12,182 nucleotides of DNA from positions 1-12,182 of the forward strand of contig JAUWVG010000024.1 of assembly GCA_030617525.1 (NCBI GenBank), in the 5' to 3' direction. This stretch comes from Candidatus Aminicenantota bacterium. Lineage in GTDB: Bacteria > Acidobacteriota > Aminicenantia > Aminicenantales > Aminicenantaceae. Below are positions 1-7,002 of this stretch, in pieces. How positions within the stretch are numbered: the stretch's first letter is position 1; every line of letters begins with the position of its first letter. The translations under genes were made by a program, and so were the position numbers. The notes under the pieces were generated by a model. It was not told the DNA's origin. It saw nothing but the letters and a program-made list of their open reading frames with translations, and did no database searches.

Positions 1-1
1 G

Positions 2-220
2 GGCTTTTCAACGGGTGATCCTAAAGGTTATGACTTCAGCTACCGGGAAATCTGGCATACGGAAAATGATTATTACCAGAAAAGTATCCCTGAATACCAG
101 GATCACACCTCCATCGTCACAGCAGTGGTTGTATACGGAATTGCCAACCTTGACCATCTGTTGTCGAGAGAAGGGTATTATCTTCCCGACAGCAAACCAG
201 CTCCCAAAAAGAAAAAATAA
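2..220 (+). CDS. C-terminal fragment of a probable M28-family zinc peptidase
   Basis: This is the last 72 codons of a gene whose start lies left of the window, ending in TAA. The translation contains REIWHTENDYY followed by a helical stretch (SIPEYQDHTSIVTAVVVYG) and a Lys-rich tail, PAPKKKK. A WHT..D motif followed by a long helix resembles the end of M28 (aminopeptidase Y/S-like) domains, where this His is the last zinc ligand. If so, the enzyme would be a secreted or periplasmic exopeptidase, but the signal peptide and the other metal ligands are outside the window. Repeat copy 1 begins five bases after its stop codon. The family call rests on this one motif and general resemblance, so it is moderate only. 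The C-terminal end itself is clear. Confidence 0.6.
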   Translation, partial: GFSTGDPKGYDFSYREIWHTENDYYQKSIPEYQDHTSIVTAVVVYGIANLDHLLSREGYYLPDSKPAPKKKK

Positions 221-225
221 TTATC

Positions 226-335
226 AGGATTCTAGGGGCCAAGGGGTCAAGGAGTCGAGTGGAATACTTAAGAAGAACAGAAAAAGGAGTCCAGAATTCT
301 AGAACACTTGAATCCTCGAGCCCTTGAATCCTTTT
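226..335 (+). repeat. Dispersed repeat, copy 1 (inverted-arm element)
   Basis: The left arm (about 225-265) matches the arms at 5540-5581 and, inverted, 10951-10992, with roughly four or five differences over 40 bases; its core reads aaggggtcaaggagtcgag. The right arm (305-335) is a degraded inverted version of the same theme (cacttgaatcctcgag), so the element can fold back on itself. It sits between the peptidase stop at 220 and the converging sdhB stop at 346 and may act as a shared 3' structure. No classical GC-stem plus T-run terminator is visible. Confidence 0.8.
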
Positions 336-345
336 CTTCAACTAA

Positions 346-1089
346 TTAGGGCAAATCGTGGATTTTTTCTCCGCGTGAAGTGCGGTATTTGACGATATTT
401 TCCTTGGTCTTGTTGATCAGTTGAGTGATTTTTATGTGCCGTGGACAGACACGTGTGCATTGGTAAAAATTCTGACAGGGCCAGATTCCATCAGGGAAAT
501 CAAGCAAAGAAGCCCGTTCTTCAAAACCTTCATCTCGACTGTCGTCGATGAAACGTTCTGCCTGAACGATTGACGCCGGGCCAAGGAAACTGGGATTGAT
601 CCCTCTCACAACCGGGCAGGCTGAATAACAGGCCGCACAGAGGATGCATTTTGTGCCGTCATCAAAGTCTTCTCTTTCCTCTTGAGATTGAATCCGTTCC
701 TTTTCTTTAATTGGTTCCTTGTTGATAAAATATGGTTTGACCTGGCGGTAATGTTCAAAAAACCGACTTTGGTCAACCATTAAATCTTTTTGGATGGGGA
801 GAGTCTGGAGCGGTTCGATTTTTATGGGAGAGCCATCCTTGTTGATAACGTCTTTGATGAGAGTCTTACAGGCCAGCCTTTCGACACCGTTGACCACCAT
901 TGCATCAGATCCGCAGACACCATGCGCACAGCTCTTTCGGAATCCAAGTGTTGGATCGATATATTGTTTGACCTTCATCAAGGCATCAAGAAGCCGGTCA
1001 TTTGGATTGATTTCGACGTCGTATTTTTCAAAAAAGGCCTCTTTGTCTTTTTGAGGATCATATCTTTGAATTTCGAGTGTAATTTGCAT
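346..1089 (-). CDS. sdhB: Succinate dehydrogenase/fumarate reductase iron-sulfur subunit
   Basis: This is the electron-transfer subunit that carries electrons between the flavin of SdhA and the membrane quinone site. From the chosen start the product is 247 residues, normal for the family. The [2Fe-2S] ligands are Cys54, Cys59, Asp62 and Cys74; Asp in the third position is also found in E. coli SdhB. A ferredoxin-like C-terminal domain has Cys148-x2-Cys151-x2-Cys154-x3-Cys158 and Cys205-x5-Cys211-x3-Cys215, which fit one [4Fe-4S] and one [3Fe-4S] cluster. An ATG 14 codons further upstream is open, but it would overlap sdhA. The ATG at 1089 has AGAGGA six bases before it and lies 14 bases after the sdhA stop, so it is preferred. 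It is co-transcribed with sdhA. No sdhC/D gene follows: the next thing downstream is a repeat and a convergent peptidase gene. Confidence 0.95.
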   Translation of the reverse strand: MQITLEIQRYDPQKDKEAFFEKYDVEINPNDRLLDALMKVKQYIDPTLGFRKSCAHGVCGSDAMVVNGVERLACKTLIKDVINKDGSPIKIEPLQTLPIQKDLMVDQSRFFEHYRQVKPYFINKEPIKEKERIQSQEEREDFDDGTKCILCAACYSACPVVRGINPSFLGPASIVQAERFIDDSRDEGFEERASLLDFPDGIWPCQNFYQCTRVCPRHIKITQLINKTKENIVKYRTSRGEKIHDLP

Positions 1090-1103
1090 AAGAGTTCCTC
1101 TTG

Positions 1104-2840
1104 TCAATATTTTCTCGGTTTGGGTTTCCACCGGGATATATCCACCGATTTGTAGCCAATTTTAATGTTGTCTTCTTCTAACCAGCTTAAAGTGTGTTTG
1201 AGCCATTCGTCATCGTTGCGTTTTGGATAGTCTTCTCTCGAGTGAGCCCCCCGGCTCTCCTTTCTATTGAGTGCAGAAAACGCAAAGATATAGGCCAGAT
1301 CCAAAAGATTCCCCAATTCCAAAATATCCAGCAGATGTGTATTAAAAGCGCTCGTATTATGAGCAATTTTAACCTGTGAATAGTCCTGCCGTAGTTCTCT
1401 TATTCTCTCCACGGTCTCCAGCATGTCTTGTTCATTTCTGTAGATGCCGACTTTTTCCATTAAAAGATTTTGGAGTTCAGTCCGTATGTCTTCCGGGTTG
1501 GGACCTGATTGCCCGCCTGTTTTTGCTGATATCCGCTCTTGAGCATATCTTGTCGAATCTTTTTTTAAGGGAATCCTGTCTGAACCTTGGACAAATTGTG
1601 CAATATTTTGACCGGCCCGCCGTCCAAAAACGATAAGATCGACAAGACTGTTTGTTCCCAACCGGTTAGCGCCGTGAACAGAAACACAGGCGCATTCCCC
1701 TGCGGCATATAAACCTTCATACAGATGTCCTTCTCCGTTTTTTAGCACTCTTCCATAAATATCGGTCGGAATTCCTCCCATGGCATAGTGCGCTGTGGGT
1801 TGAACGGGAATGGGATTTTCTGCCGGATCGATCCCTAAATATGTTCGGCAGAAATCGGCGATATCAGGAAGTTTAGCCTCAATCGTGTCTTTCCCTAGAT
1901 GTGTGGCATCGAGATGGACAAAATCTTCAATCGTCGCGTCACCTCTTATTCCGCGGCCCTCTCTGATCTCTTGCACGATGGAGCGAGCTACAATATCCCT
2001 GGGCGCTAGATCGAGAAGCGTGGGTGTGTACCGCTCCATAAAACGCTCACCGTCTCTGTTGCGAAGGATTCCTCCTTCTCCCCGAACGCCCTCAGTGATG
2101 AGGATTCCCATGCCTTTGATCCCTGTGGGGTGAAATTGGTAGAATTCCATGTCTTCCAGCGGTACACCTTTATTCAACAAAAGAGCCGGCCCGTCCCCAG
2201 TATTGGCATAGGCATTGGATGTGATCCTGAACATCCGCCCCGTGCCTCCTGTGGCAAAAAGCACGGCCTTGGAGTGGAACACATGGATTTCACCTGTTCT
2301 CAGCTCCAGCGCCACAACTCCAAAGCATCTTTGCTCTTTAAGGAGGACATCAATGACATGGAATTCATCAAAGAAAGTGACGTTGTTTTTTATGCACTGC
2401 TGGTAGAGTGTCTGAAGAATCATGTGCCCAGTCCGGTCGGCGGCATAGCAGGCACGCCTTACAGCGGATTCGCCAAAATTTCTTGTATGTCCGCCAAAAC
2501 GGCGCTGATCGATACGGCCTTCTGGAGTGCGGTTGAAGGGAAGTCCCCGGTTTTCTAAATCATAGACAGCCTGGACTGCTTCTTCAGCGAGAATTAAAGC
2601 AGCATCCTGATCGGTCAGATAATCTCCCCCCTTAACCGTATCAAAGGCATGCCATTCCGGTTTATCCTCTTCGATGTTGCCAAGGGAGGCGCTGATTCCT
2701 CCCTGAGCGGCTCCTGTGTGAGAGCGAATTGGATAGAGTTTCGAAATGACGGCTGTTTTGGTTGTCTGGCTGGCTTCAAGAGCGGCATAGAGTCCCGCTC
2801 CACCGGCCCCAACGATTACGGCATCGAATGTATGGATCAA
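1104..2840 (-). CDS. sdhA: Succinate dehydrogenase/fumarate reductase flavoprotein subunit
   Basis: This is the catalytic subunit that interconverts succinate and fumarate. Visible motifs are the Rossmann GxGxxG at residues 11-16 (GAGGAG), RSHTGAAQGG with His41 as the expected covalent FAD site, the HPTGI and RGEGG active-site segments, YAMGGI, and HGANRLGTNSL near the C-terminal FAD contact. The reading frame is open to 2978, but I place the start at the TTG at 2840. It has GGAG six bases upstream and gives 578 residues with FDAVIVGAGGAG at residues 5-16, as usual in the family. The longer form would begin upstream of the -35 element of a strong promoter (2881-2909), so it could not be made from that transcript. 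It is the first gene of an sdhA-sdhB operon. Whether it works mainly as dehydrogenase or fumarate reductase cannot be told from sequence alone. Confidence 0.95.
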   Translation of the reverse strand: MIHTFDAVIVGAGGAGLYAALEASQTTKTAVISKLYPIRSHTGAAQGGISASLGNIEEDKPEWHAFDTVKGGDYLTDQDAALILAEEAVQAVYDLENRGLPFNRTPEGRIDQRRFGGHTRNFGESAVRRACYAADRTGHMILQTLYQQCIKNNVTFFDEFHVIDVLLKEQRCFGVVALELRTGEIHVFHSKAVLFATGGTGRMFRITSNAYANTGDGPALLLNKGVPLEDMEFYQFHPTGIKGMGILITEGVRGEGGILRNRDGERFMERYTPTLLDLAPRDIVARSIVQEIREGRGIRGDATIEDFVHLDATHLGKDTIEAKLPDIADFCRTYLGIDPAENPIPVQPTAHYAMGGIPTDIYGRVLKNGEGHLYEGLYAAGECACVSVHGANRLGTNSLVDLIVFGRRAGQNIAQFVQGSDRIPLKKDSTRYAQERISAKTGGQSGPNPEDIRTELQNLLMEKVGIYRNEQDMLETVERIRELRQDYSQVKIAHNTSAFNTHLLDILELGNLLDLAYIFAFSALNRKESRGAHSREDYPKRNDDEWLKHTLSWLEEDNIKIGYKSVDISRWKPKPRKY

Positions 2841-2846
2841 ATGATT

Positions 2847-2850
2847 CTCC
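2847..2850 (-). promoter_or_regulatory. sdhA ribosome binding site that decides a TTG start
   Basis: GGAG (minus strand) stands six bases before the in-frame TTG at 2840. None of the upstream in-frame ATGs lies inside the transcript predicted from the promoter at 2881-2909. Confidence 0.75.
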
Positions 2851-2880
2851 AAAAAATTGTTTTTTGCAGTTATTTGCTTT

Positions 2881-2909
2881 ACTATAAAATTCATAGATTT
2901 ACATGTCAA
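2881..2909 (-). promoter_or_regulatory. Sigma-70-type promoter of sdhAB
   Basis: On the minus strand, TTGACA (2904-2909) and TATAGT (2881-2886) are separated by exactly 17 bases. This is a perfect -35 box and a five-of-six -10 box. Transcription would start near 2874, giving a leader of about 35 bases before the sdhA ribosome binding site. The relic/pgi transcription unit diverges from the same short region. Confidence 0.8.
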
Positions 2910-2936
2910 GGTCAGTGAAGACCGTTGGAGTGTGTG

Positions 2937-3065
2937 ATGAATCTTGCACATAAAATACTTAAAGCTCATCTGGTTCATGGTGAATTGATTCCCGGCAAAA
3001 CTCTATTGGGTTCGGGCAACCACACACCAGGAGCGGCGTTGAATTACGTCAGGGAATCTTTGTAG
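2937..3065 (+). pseudogene. Internally deleted aconitase relic (42-codon ORF)
   Basis: The ORF starts with ATG, has GGAG six bases upstream, and ends with TAG two bases before pgi. Its first 21 residues (MNLAHKILKAHLVHGELIPGK) match the N-terminal pattern of bacterial aconitases, which typically read like 'EKILKAHLVEGE..PG'. The next residues, TLLGSGNHTP, resemble the internal aconitase segment PGKTLLGSDSHTP, normally well over 100 residues further on. The tail GAALNYVRESL may be the original C-terminal end. The two recognised segments join at a Pro-Gly-Lys common to both, as expected for a deletion between short homologies. All active-site Cys and the rest of the enzyme are missing, so it cannot be an aconitase. 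It may survive because its translation couples to pgi. The assignment is from memory of family motifs and was not searched. Confidence 0.65.
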
Positions 3066-3067
3066 AG

Positions 3068-4717
3068 ATGAAAAGTATCGTTTTTAATTTTCAAGGCTTT
3101 CAAGACAAAGTCAAAAATAGATTGTCCTTATGGCAGAAAGAAGACTTTGTCGTTAGACTTCAGGCAAAAGATCCTTCTCTTTGGTTTTCATCTCCGCAAG
3201 ATGAAATAATCGACCGCCTCGGTTGGCTGAAATTACCCGAAGTTATGGCTGGAAAACTGGATGATTTCAATTCTATCTCTGATGATGTGAGGGCCGAGCA
3301 GTACTCCCATGTTGTGCTGTGTGGTATGGGTGGTTCAAGTTTATCTCCAGAAGTATATCGGGAGGTTTTCGGAAGTGTTTCGGGTTATCCGGAACTTATA
3401 GTCATAGACAGCACACATCCGGCTGCGGTTTATGCTGTTGAAAAAAGAATCAATCACAAAAAGCCTCTTTTTATCATCTCCAGTAAATCAGGCACAACAA
3501 TTGAAACATTGTTTTTGTTCTATTATTTCTGGGATAAAATAGGTTCTCAAACCCAGCCGCCAGGCCAACATTTTGTTGCCATAACCGATCGAGGCACTCC
3601 TCTGGAAAAACTGGCCTTACAGAGAGGATTTCGAAAAATATATTACGCTCCTTCGGACCTTGGAGGCCGGTATTCCGCTCTGTCTGATTTTGGACTCCTT
3701 CCTGCTTCCTTTCTGGGAATAGATGTGGGGAGGTTTCTTGAACAGGCCAAATTTGCCTCAGAGGGCTGCACGGAAGAAGATGAGCACGAGGAAAAGGCGG
3801 CCTGTTTGTATTTAGGCGCATTTTTAGGAGAACTGAATCCAAATCGGGACAAACTGACCATTTTGACATCCGTGTCTCTGAGACATTTTCCTGTTTGGTT
3901 GGAACAGCTTGTGGCAGAAAGTCTGGGAAAAAATGGTCGAGGGATCGTTCCCATCGTAAACGAACCGCGGATTCCTCCCGAGAGTTTTGGGAAGGACCGG
4001 TATTTTGTTGCGATTTTTTTGGATTCCGAAAAAAACAGTGAGCTTGAAACCTATGTGAGGAAAATAGAGCAGCTCGGTTTTCCCACTATCAGAATATATC
4101 TCAAAGATAAATATGGGCTGGCTCAGGAAATATTCCGATGGGAAGTGGCTGTCGCTCTGGCCGGGTCGGTGATTGGAATCCATCCCTTTAATCAGCCTGA
4201 TGTCCAATTGACTAAGGATTTGACTCTGAAAGTTTTGAGAATGGATGGGAACATTTTGAAGAGAGAAAGGGAGTGGGAAACTCTCAAAATAAACGATGCT
4301 GCTGTGCCTGAAAAGCTTTTTAGCTGGCTGTCTTCCGGCCAGCCCGGGGATTATGTGTGTATCCAGGCCTTTCTTCCTCCTTTTCCTGAAATTGACGAGG
4401 CTGTGCAAAGACTCAGAATGAAACTCTTAAAAAGGACACGTTTGGCGAGTACATTTGGATTTGGTCCCCGGTATTTGCATTCAACGGGGCAGCTTCACAA
4501 AGGAGGGCCCAACTCGGGATTGTTTCTTCAACTGGTCGATGAACCGGAATTTGACCTGCCTGTTCCCGAAACGGATTATTCTTTTGGCTCTCTGATTAAA
4601 GCCCAGGCTTTAGGTGACTTTTTATCTCTTAAAGAAAAAAATAGACGTGTTCTGAGAATCAATCTTGGGACGAATGTTCTAGACAGCCTTCGCCAACTCA
4701 ATAAGCTCCTAAAATAG
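3068..4717 (+). CDS. pgi: Glucose-6-phosphate isomerase, type usually fused to transaldolase
   Basis: It interconverts glucose 6-phosphate and fructose 6-phosphate in the cytoplasm, in glycolysis or gluconeogenesis. The 549-residue product has two sugar-isomerase (SIS) lobes. Visible motifs are GMGGSS (86-91), SSKSGTT (138-144) for phosphate binding, GGRYSALS (199-206), AESLGK (283-288) with a likely catalytic Glu, and HSTGQLHKGG from residue 471, with a His and Lys near the active site. The wording of these motifs, especially GFGPRYLHSTGQLHKGGPN and KAQALGDF, is that of the PGI half of bacterial transaldolase-PGI fusions. Here there is no transaldolase part: about 30 residues precede the RLQAKDPSLW segment. 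The start lies two bases after the aconitase relic, and the nearest Shine-Dalgarno-like AGGGA is 12 bases away, so translational coupling is plausible. Its end overlaps the convergent tauE gene by 9 bases. Confidence 0.93.
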   Translation: MKSIVFNFQGFQDKVKNRLSLWQKEDFVVRLQAKDPSLWFSSPQDEIIDRLGWLKLPEVMAGKLDDFNSISDDVRAEQYSHVVLCGMGGSSLSPEVYREVFGSVSGYPELIVIDSTHPAAVYAVEKRINHKKPLFIISSKSGTTIETLFLFYYFWDKIGSQTQPPGQHFVAITDRGTPLEKLALQRGFRKIYYAPSDLGGRYSALSDFGLLPASFLGIDVGRFLEQAKFASEGCTEEDEHEEKAACLYLGAFLGELNPNRDKLTILTSVSLRHFPVWLEQLVAESLGKNGRGIVPIVNEPRIPPESFGKDRYFVAIFLDSEKNSELETYVRKIEQLGFPTIRIYLKDKYGLAQEIFRWEVAVALAGSVIGIHPFNQPDVQLTKDLTLKVLRMDGNILKREREWETLKINDAAVPEKLFSWLSSGQPGDYVCIQAFLPPFPEIDEAVQRLRMKLLKRTRLASTFGFGPRYLHSTGQLHKGGPNSGLFLQLVDEPEFDLPVPETDYSFGSLIKAQALGDFLSLKEKNRRVLRINLGTNVLDSLRQLNKLLK

Positions 4718-5455
4718 GTTGAAGAGTTTAAAGGCCATCACAAGAATAGCGATAGCCAGGACAGTCCGGATCAGTTTTTCTCCACCCTTCACTGAGGCGC
4801 GAGCTCCAAACCAGGCTCCAATGCCGCTTCCCGCAGCAAGGGAGAGTCCGAACTTCCAGTTGATGTTGCCGGTCACAAGAAAAATCACGATTGCCGGAAC
4901 TGTATAGATCAAGATAATAAAGACTTTATGCATATTGACGCGGATCAAATCCAGTTTGAGGAGATGGTACAGGGCTGCCATAAACAGGAACCCGACACCT
5001 ACTTGAAGGAATCCCCCGTAGAATCCGATTCCAAAGAGTGCAGGATAGATCAGCCAGTTTGTATGTTTCTCTTGGTCTCTGTTGCCCTTGGCGTAGTTGC
5101 GGGAGAAAAACATGGATATGACGATAAAGATCAGCACAACTCCCAGTATCCGTTCAAATAGAACACCGCTAATCTTTGTGGCGAGGATGGCACCGATAAT
5201 AACTCCCGGTAAAGTGAGAAGAGAAAGCTTTCCGCTGAGCTGAAATTCATGGAATTCCCTTTTTCGGAATGAGGCCACCGCAAATATGTTTTGGACAAAT
5301 ATGGCCACACGGTTGGTTCCATTGGCCAAAGCACCGTCCAGTCCCAGGAATATAAGCATCGGGAGTGTCAGGCTTGATCCCCCCCCGGCATTGACGTTGA
5401 TAAATCCAACGACGATACCCAGTCCGAAGAGGAGAAGAAGGTTCCAGTATTCCAT
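4709..5455 (-). CDS. TauE/SafE (DUF81) family membrane permease
   Basis: This 248-residue integral membrane protein has about seven or eight hydrophobic segments. The first hairpin, GLGIVVGFINVNAGGGSSLTLPML, carries the Gly-rich motif typical of the family, and a second related half begins near FGIGFYGGFLQVGVGFLF. Family members export or import sulfite, sulfoacetate, taurine-linked or other organic anions, and the substrate here cannot be told. No sulfur-metabolism gene is nearby. No Shine-Dalgarno sequence is evident before the ATG, where the leader is very A/T rich. A promoter fits at 5490-5518. The gene converges on pgi and their ends overlap. Confidence 0.85.
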   Translation of the reverse strand: MEYWNLLLLFGLGIVVGFINVNAGGGSSLTLPMLIFLGLDGALANGTNRVAIFVQNIFAVASFRKREFHEFQLSGKLSLLTLPGVIIGAILATKISGVLFERILGVVLIFIVISMFFSRNYAKGNRDQEKHTNWLIYPALFGIGFYGGFLQVGVGFLFMAALYHLLKLDLIRVNMHKVFIILIYTVPAIVIFLVTGNINWKFGLSLAAGSGIGAWFGARASVKGGEKLIRTVLAIAILVMAFKLFNLF

Positions 5456-5489
5456 TGTTAAATTATTTTAGTTTAGAAGAATAGGAGAA

Positions 5490-5518
5490 ATTTTACCTGT
5501 CTTTTCGCCGAAAGGCAA
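5490..5518 (-). promoter_or_regulatory. Probable promoter of the TauE/SafE gene
   Basis: On the minus strand, TTGCCT (5513-5518) and TAAAAT (5490-5495) are spaced by 17 bases. These match the sigma-70 consensus at four and five of six positions. The leader would be about 28 bases and has no clear ribosome binding site. Confidence 0.55.
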
Positions 5519-5539
5519 CACAGAACTATATTTCACACC

Positions 5540-5785
5540 TAAGGATTCTAAGGGTCAAGGGGTCAGGGATTCGAGTGAAATACATAAGAAATATAAAGAA
5601 AGGGTTCGAAGGGTCAGAGATTTAAGGAGTCGAGTTATCCTCAATTGTCATCGCGAGCCTGTAAAGACCGTGGCGATCTAATGAATGAAAGGATGAGATT
5701 GCTTTGTTGCACTCGCTATGACGGAGAGAGAAGGCAAGGGGTCAAGCGCCCTCGAATCCTTGAACCTTGAATCCTCGAATCCTTT
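5540..5785 (+). repeat. Dispersed repeat, copy 2, enlarged and interrupted
   Basis: The left arm at 5540-5581 is identical to the inverted arm at 10951-10992 except for one base in 42. A partial second unit follows at 5601-5636 (ending ggagtcgag). After an unrelated palindrome (5645-5724) the element resumes with aggcaaggggtcaag and a right arm at about 5750-5785 containing the inverted motif cctcgaatcc. The gene-free stretch 5456-5869 is explained by this element, the palindrome inside it and two promoters. I see no other gene there. Confidence 0.8.
5645..5724. repeat. Palindromic REP-like element nested in repeat copy 2
   Basis: The arms GTCATCGCGAG (5647-5657) and CTCGCTATGAC (5712-5722) are inverted near-copies. 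An inner pair, GGCGATCT and AGATTGC, extends the stem. The sequence is of the widespread 'gtcattgcgag...ggcaatct...agattgct...ctcgcaatgac' type seen in intergenic regions of many bacterial phyla. It can form a long hairpin as RNA or DNA. Confidence 0.75.
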
Positions 5786-5836
5786 GTATCAAAACTTTAA
5801 TCTCTACAGCGGCTTTTTCCGAAAGGCATTCTTGGT

Positions 5837-5842
5837 TATAAT
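5837..5842 (+). promoter_or_regulatory. -10 box of the M48 peptidase operon
   Basis: A perfect TATAAT lies 27 bases before the ATG at 5870. The -35 region (around 5814-5819, TTTTTC) is poor. The leader would be about 20 bases and would include the AAAGGAAA ribosome binding site. Confidence 0.5.
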
Positions 5843-5869
5843 AGGGGAGATTTAAAGGAAAGCAAAAAC

Positions 5870-6997
5870 ATGAGAGATATTCATCCACTTCTGGATAAGG
5901 ACAAGCAGGAACAGGCAAAGCGTTATGAAAAAGAAAACAGGCTTTTAGGTTTAGCTGGGACTCTGCTTTCACTAGCCATTCTGCTGATCTTCTATTTTTC
6001 CGGATTCAGTGCCTTTCTCTCTCAAAGTCCTCTAGGAGAACCGCTTGTCCTGACTTATCTTTTCTATATTGCGGTTTTTCAGCTCTGTGTATTCATCCTT
6101 TCTCTGCCACTCAGCTTTTACAGTGGATATGTTCATGAGCACAAATGGAATTTCTCCAATCACACCATAAAAAGCTGGTTTTGGGAGAAAACAAAGTCTT
6201 TTTTTGTTGGGCTTGTACTCGTGTGGATCGTTCTTGGATTATTGTTCTGGATCTGGGACGTGCTTCCCCAATACTGGTGGCTGGCCGCCGGATTGGGCAT
6301 GGTCCTCTTCAGCGTGGTTTTTGCGACAATATTTCCAGTTGTTGTTCTTCCGATCTTCAACAAATACACTCGAGTCGAAGATAAGGAACTGACAGATGCC
6401 CTCGAGAAGATCTTGAATCAGGGAGGACTAAGGAGCAGCGGTTTTTTTAAAGAAGACATGAGCCGCCAGACAAAAAAGGAAAATGCCTTTTTGGCCGGAC
6501 TGGGAAAGACACGCAGGGTTGTGCTTGGAGATAATTTGATGGACAATATGACTGTTCAAGAAGTAACAACTATTCTTGCTCATGAGGTTGGCCACTACAA
6601 ACACCGTCATATCTGGAAGGGAGTTGCTCTTGGAACTGTCCAGCAGTTCATAGTCTTCTTTATTGTCCACTTGATTATGCTCTCTCTTTTCCCTCAATTT
6701 CTTTCCTCGCCCCAATGGAATCTTACCCTCTTTCCGTTTTTTATTATTTTGGTGAGTGGAATCTCCGGATTTCTGTTTGGTCCGCTCAGCCAGGTGTTGA
6801 GCCGCTTTTTTGAAAGACAGGCAGACCAATATGCTTTGACTATTTCAAAAAATCACGAGGCATTCGTTTCTGCACTTGCGGGACTTGCTAACAGAAACCT
6901 TTCAAATGCCTATCCACAGCAATGGGTCAAAATTCTCTATTATTCACACCCTCCCATTGGGGAGAGATTGGAACTGGCTGAAAAAATGCGGGAGTAA
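5870..6997 (+). CDS. Ste24/CAAX-type M48 membrane zinc metallopeptidase
   Basis: This 375-residue integral membrane protease is related to yeast Ste24 and to HtpX-like M48 enzymes. The zinc site is HEVGH at 238-242 within TTILAHEVGHYKHRH, and the third ligand is probably Glu315 in FERQADQYA. The C-terminal SHPPIGERLELAE is the usual M48 closing motif. Hydrophobic segments lie near residues 25-50, 58-82, 110-128, 135-162, 254-275 and 287-305, which agrees with the caged multi-helix Ste24 fold. In bacteria such proteins probably take part in membrane-protein or lipoprotein quality control; their substrates are mostly unknown. The ATG has AAGGAA nine bases upstream. The length is a little short for Ste24 relatives (about 410) but no key residue is missing. 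The zinc-ribbon gene begins five bases downstream. Confidence 0.9.
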   Translation: MRDIHPLLDKDKQEQAKRYEKENRLLGLAGTLLSLAILLIFYFSGFSAFLSQSPLGEPLVLTYLFYIAVFQLCVFILSLPLSFYSGYVHEHKWNFSNHTIKSWFWEKTKSFFVGLVLVWIVLGLLFWIWDVLPQYWWLAAGLGMVLFSVVFATIFPVVVLPIFNKYTRVEDKELTDALEKILNQGGLRSSGFFKEDMSRQTKKENAFLAGLGKTRRVVLGDNLMDNMTVQEVTTILAHEVGHYKHRHIWKGVALGTVQQFIVFFIVHLIMLSLFPQFLSSPQWNLTLFPFFIILVSGISGFLFGPLSQVLSRFFERQADQYALTISKNHEAFVSALAGLANRNLSNAYPQQWVKILYYSHPPIGERLELAEKMRE

Positions 6998-7002
6998 ATT
7001 CT

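Noticed and set aside
15..302. 95-codon plus-strand ORF at the left end
   Set aside because: It overlaps the peptidase end in another frame and runs into repeat copy 1. The frame ending at 220 gives the protein-like sequence.
226..335. CRISPR-like reading of the repeated aaggggtcaagg motifs
   Set aside because: The units are not regularly spaced, they diverge within each copy, and no spacers or cas genes are present.
1090..1131. Upstream ATG of sdhB adding 14 residues
   Set aside because: It would overlap the end of sdhA and lacks a better ribosome binding site. The ATG at 1089 has a good site and gives the normal N-terminus.
2130..2558. 142-codon ORF on the plus strand, the longest opposite sdhA
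   Set aside because: It is antisense to highly conserved SdhA coding sequence, and its product resembles no family I know.
3824..4408. 194-codon minus-strand ORF inside pgi
   Set aside because: It is a shadow of the pgi reading frame, with no ribosome binding site or domain-like pattern.
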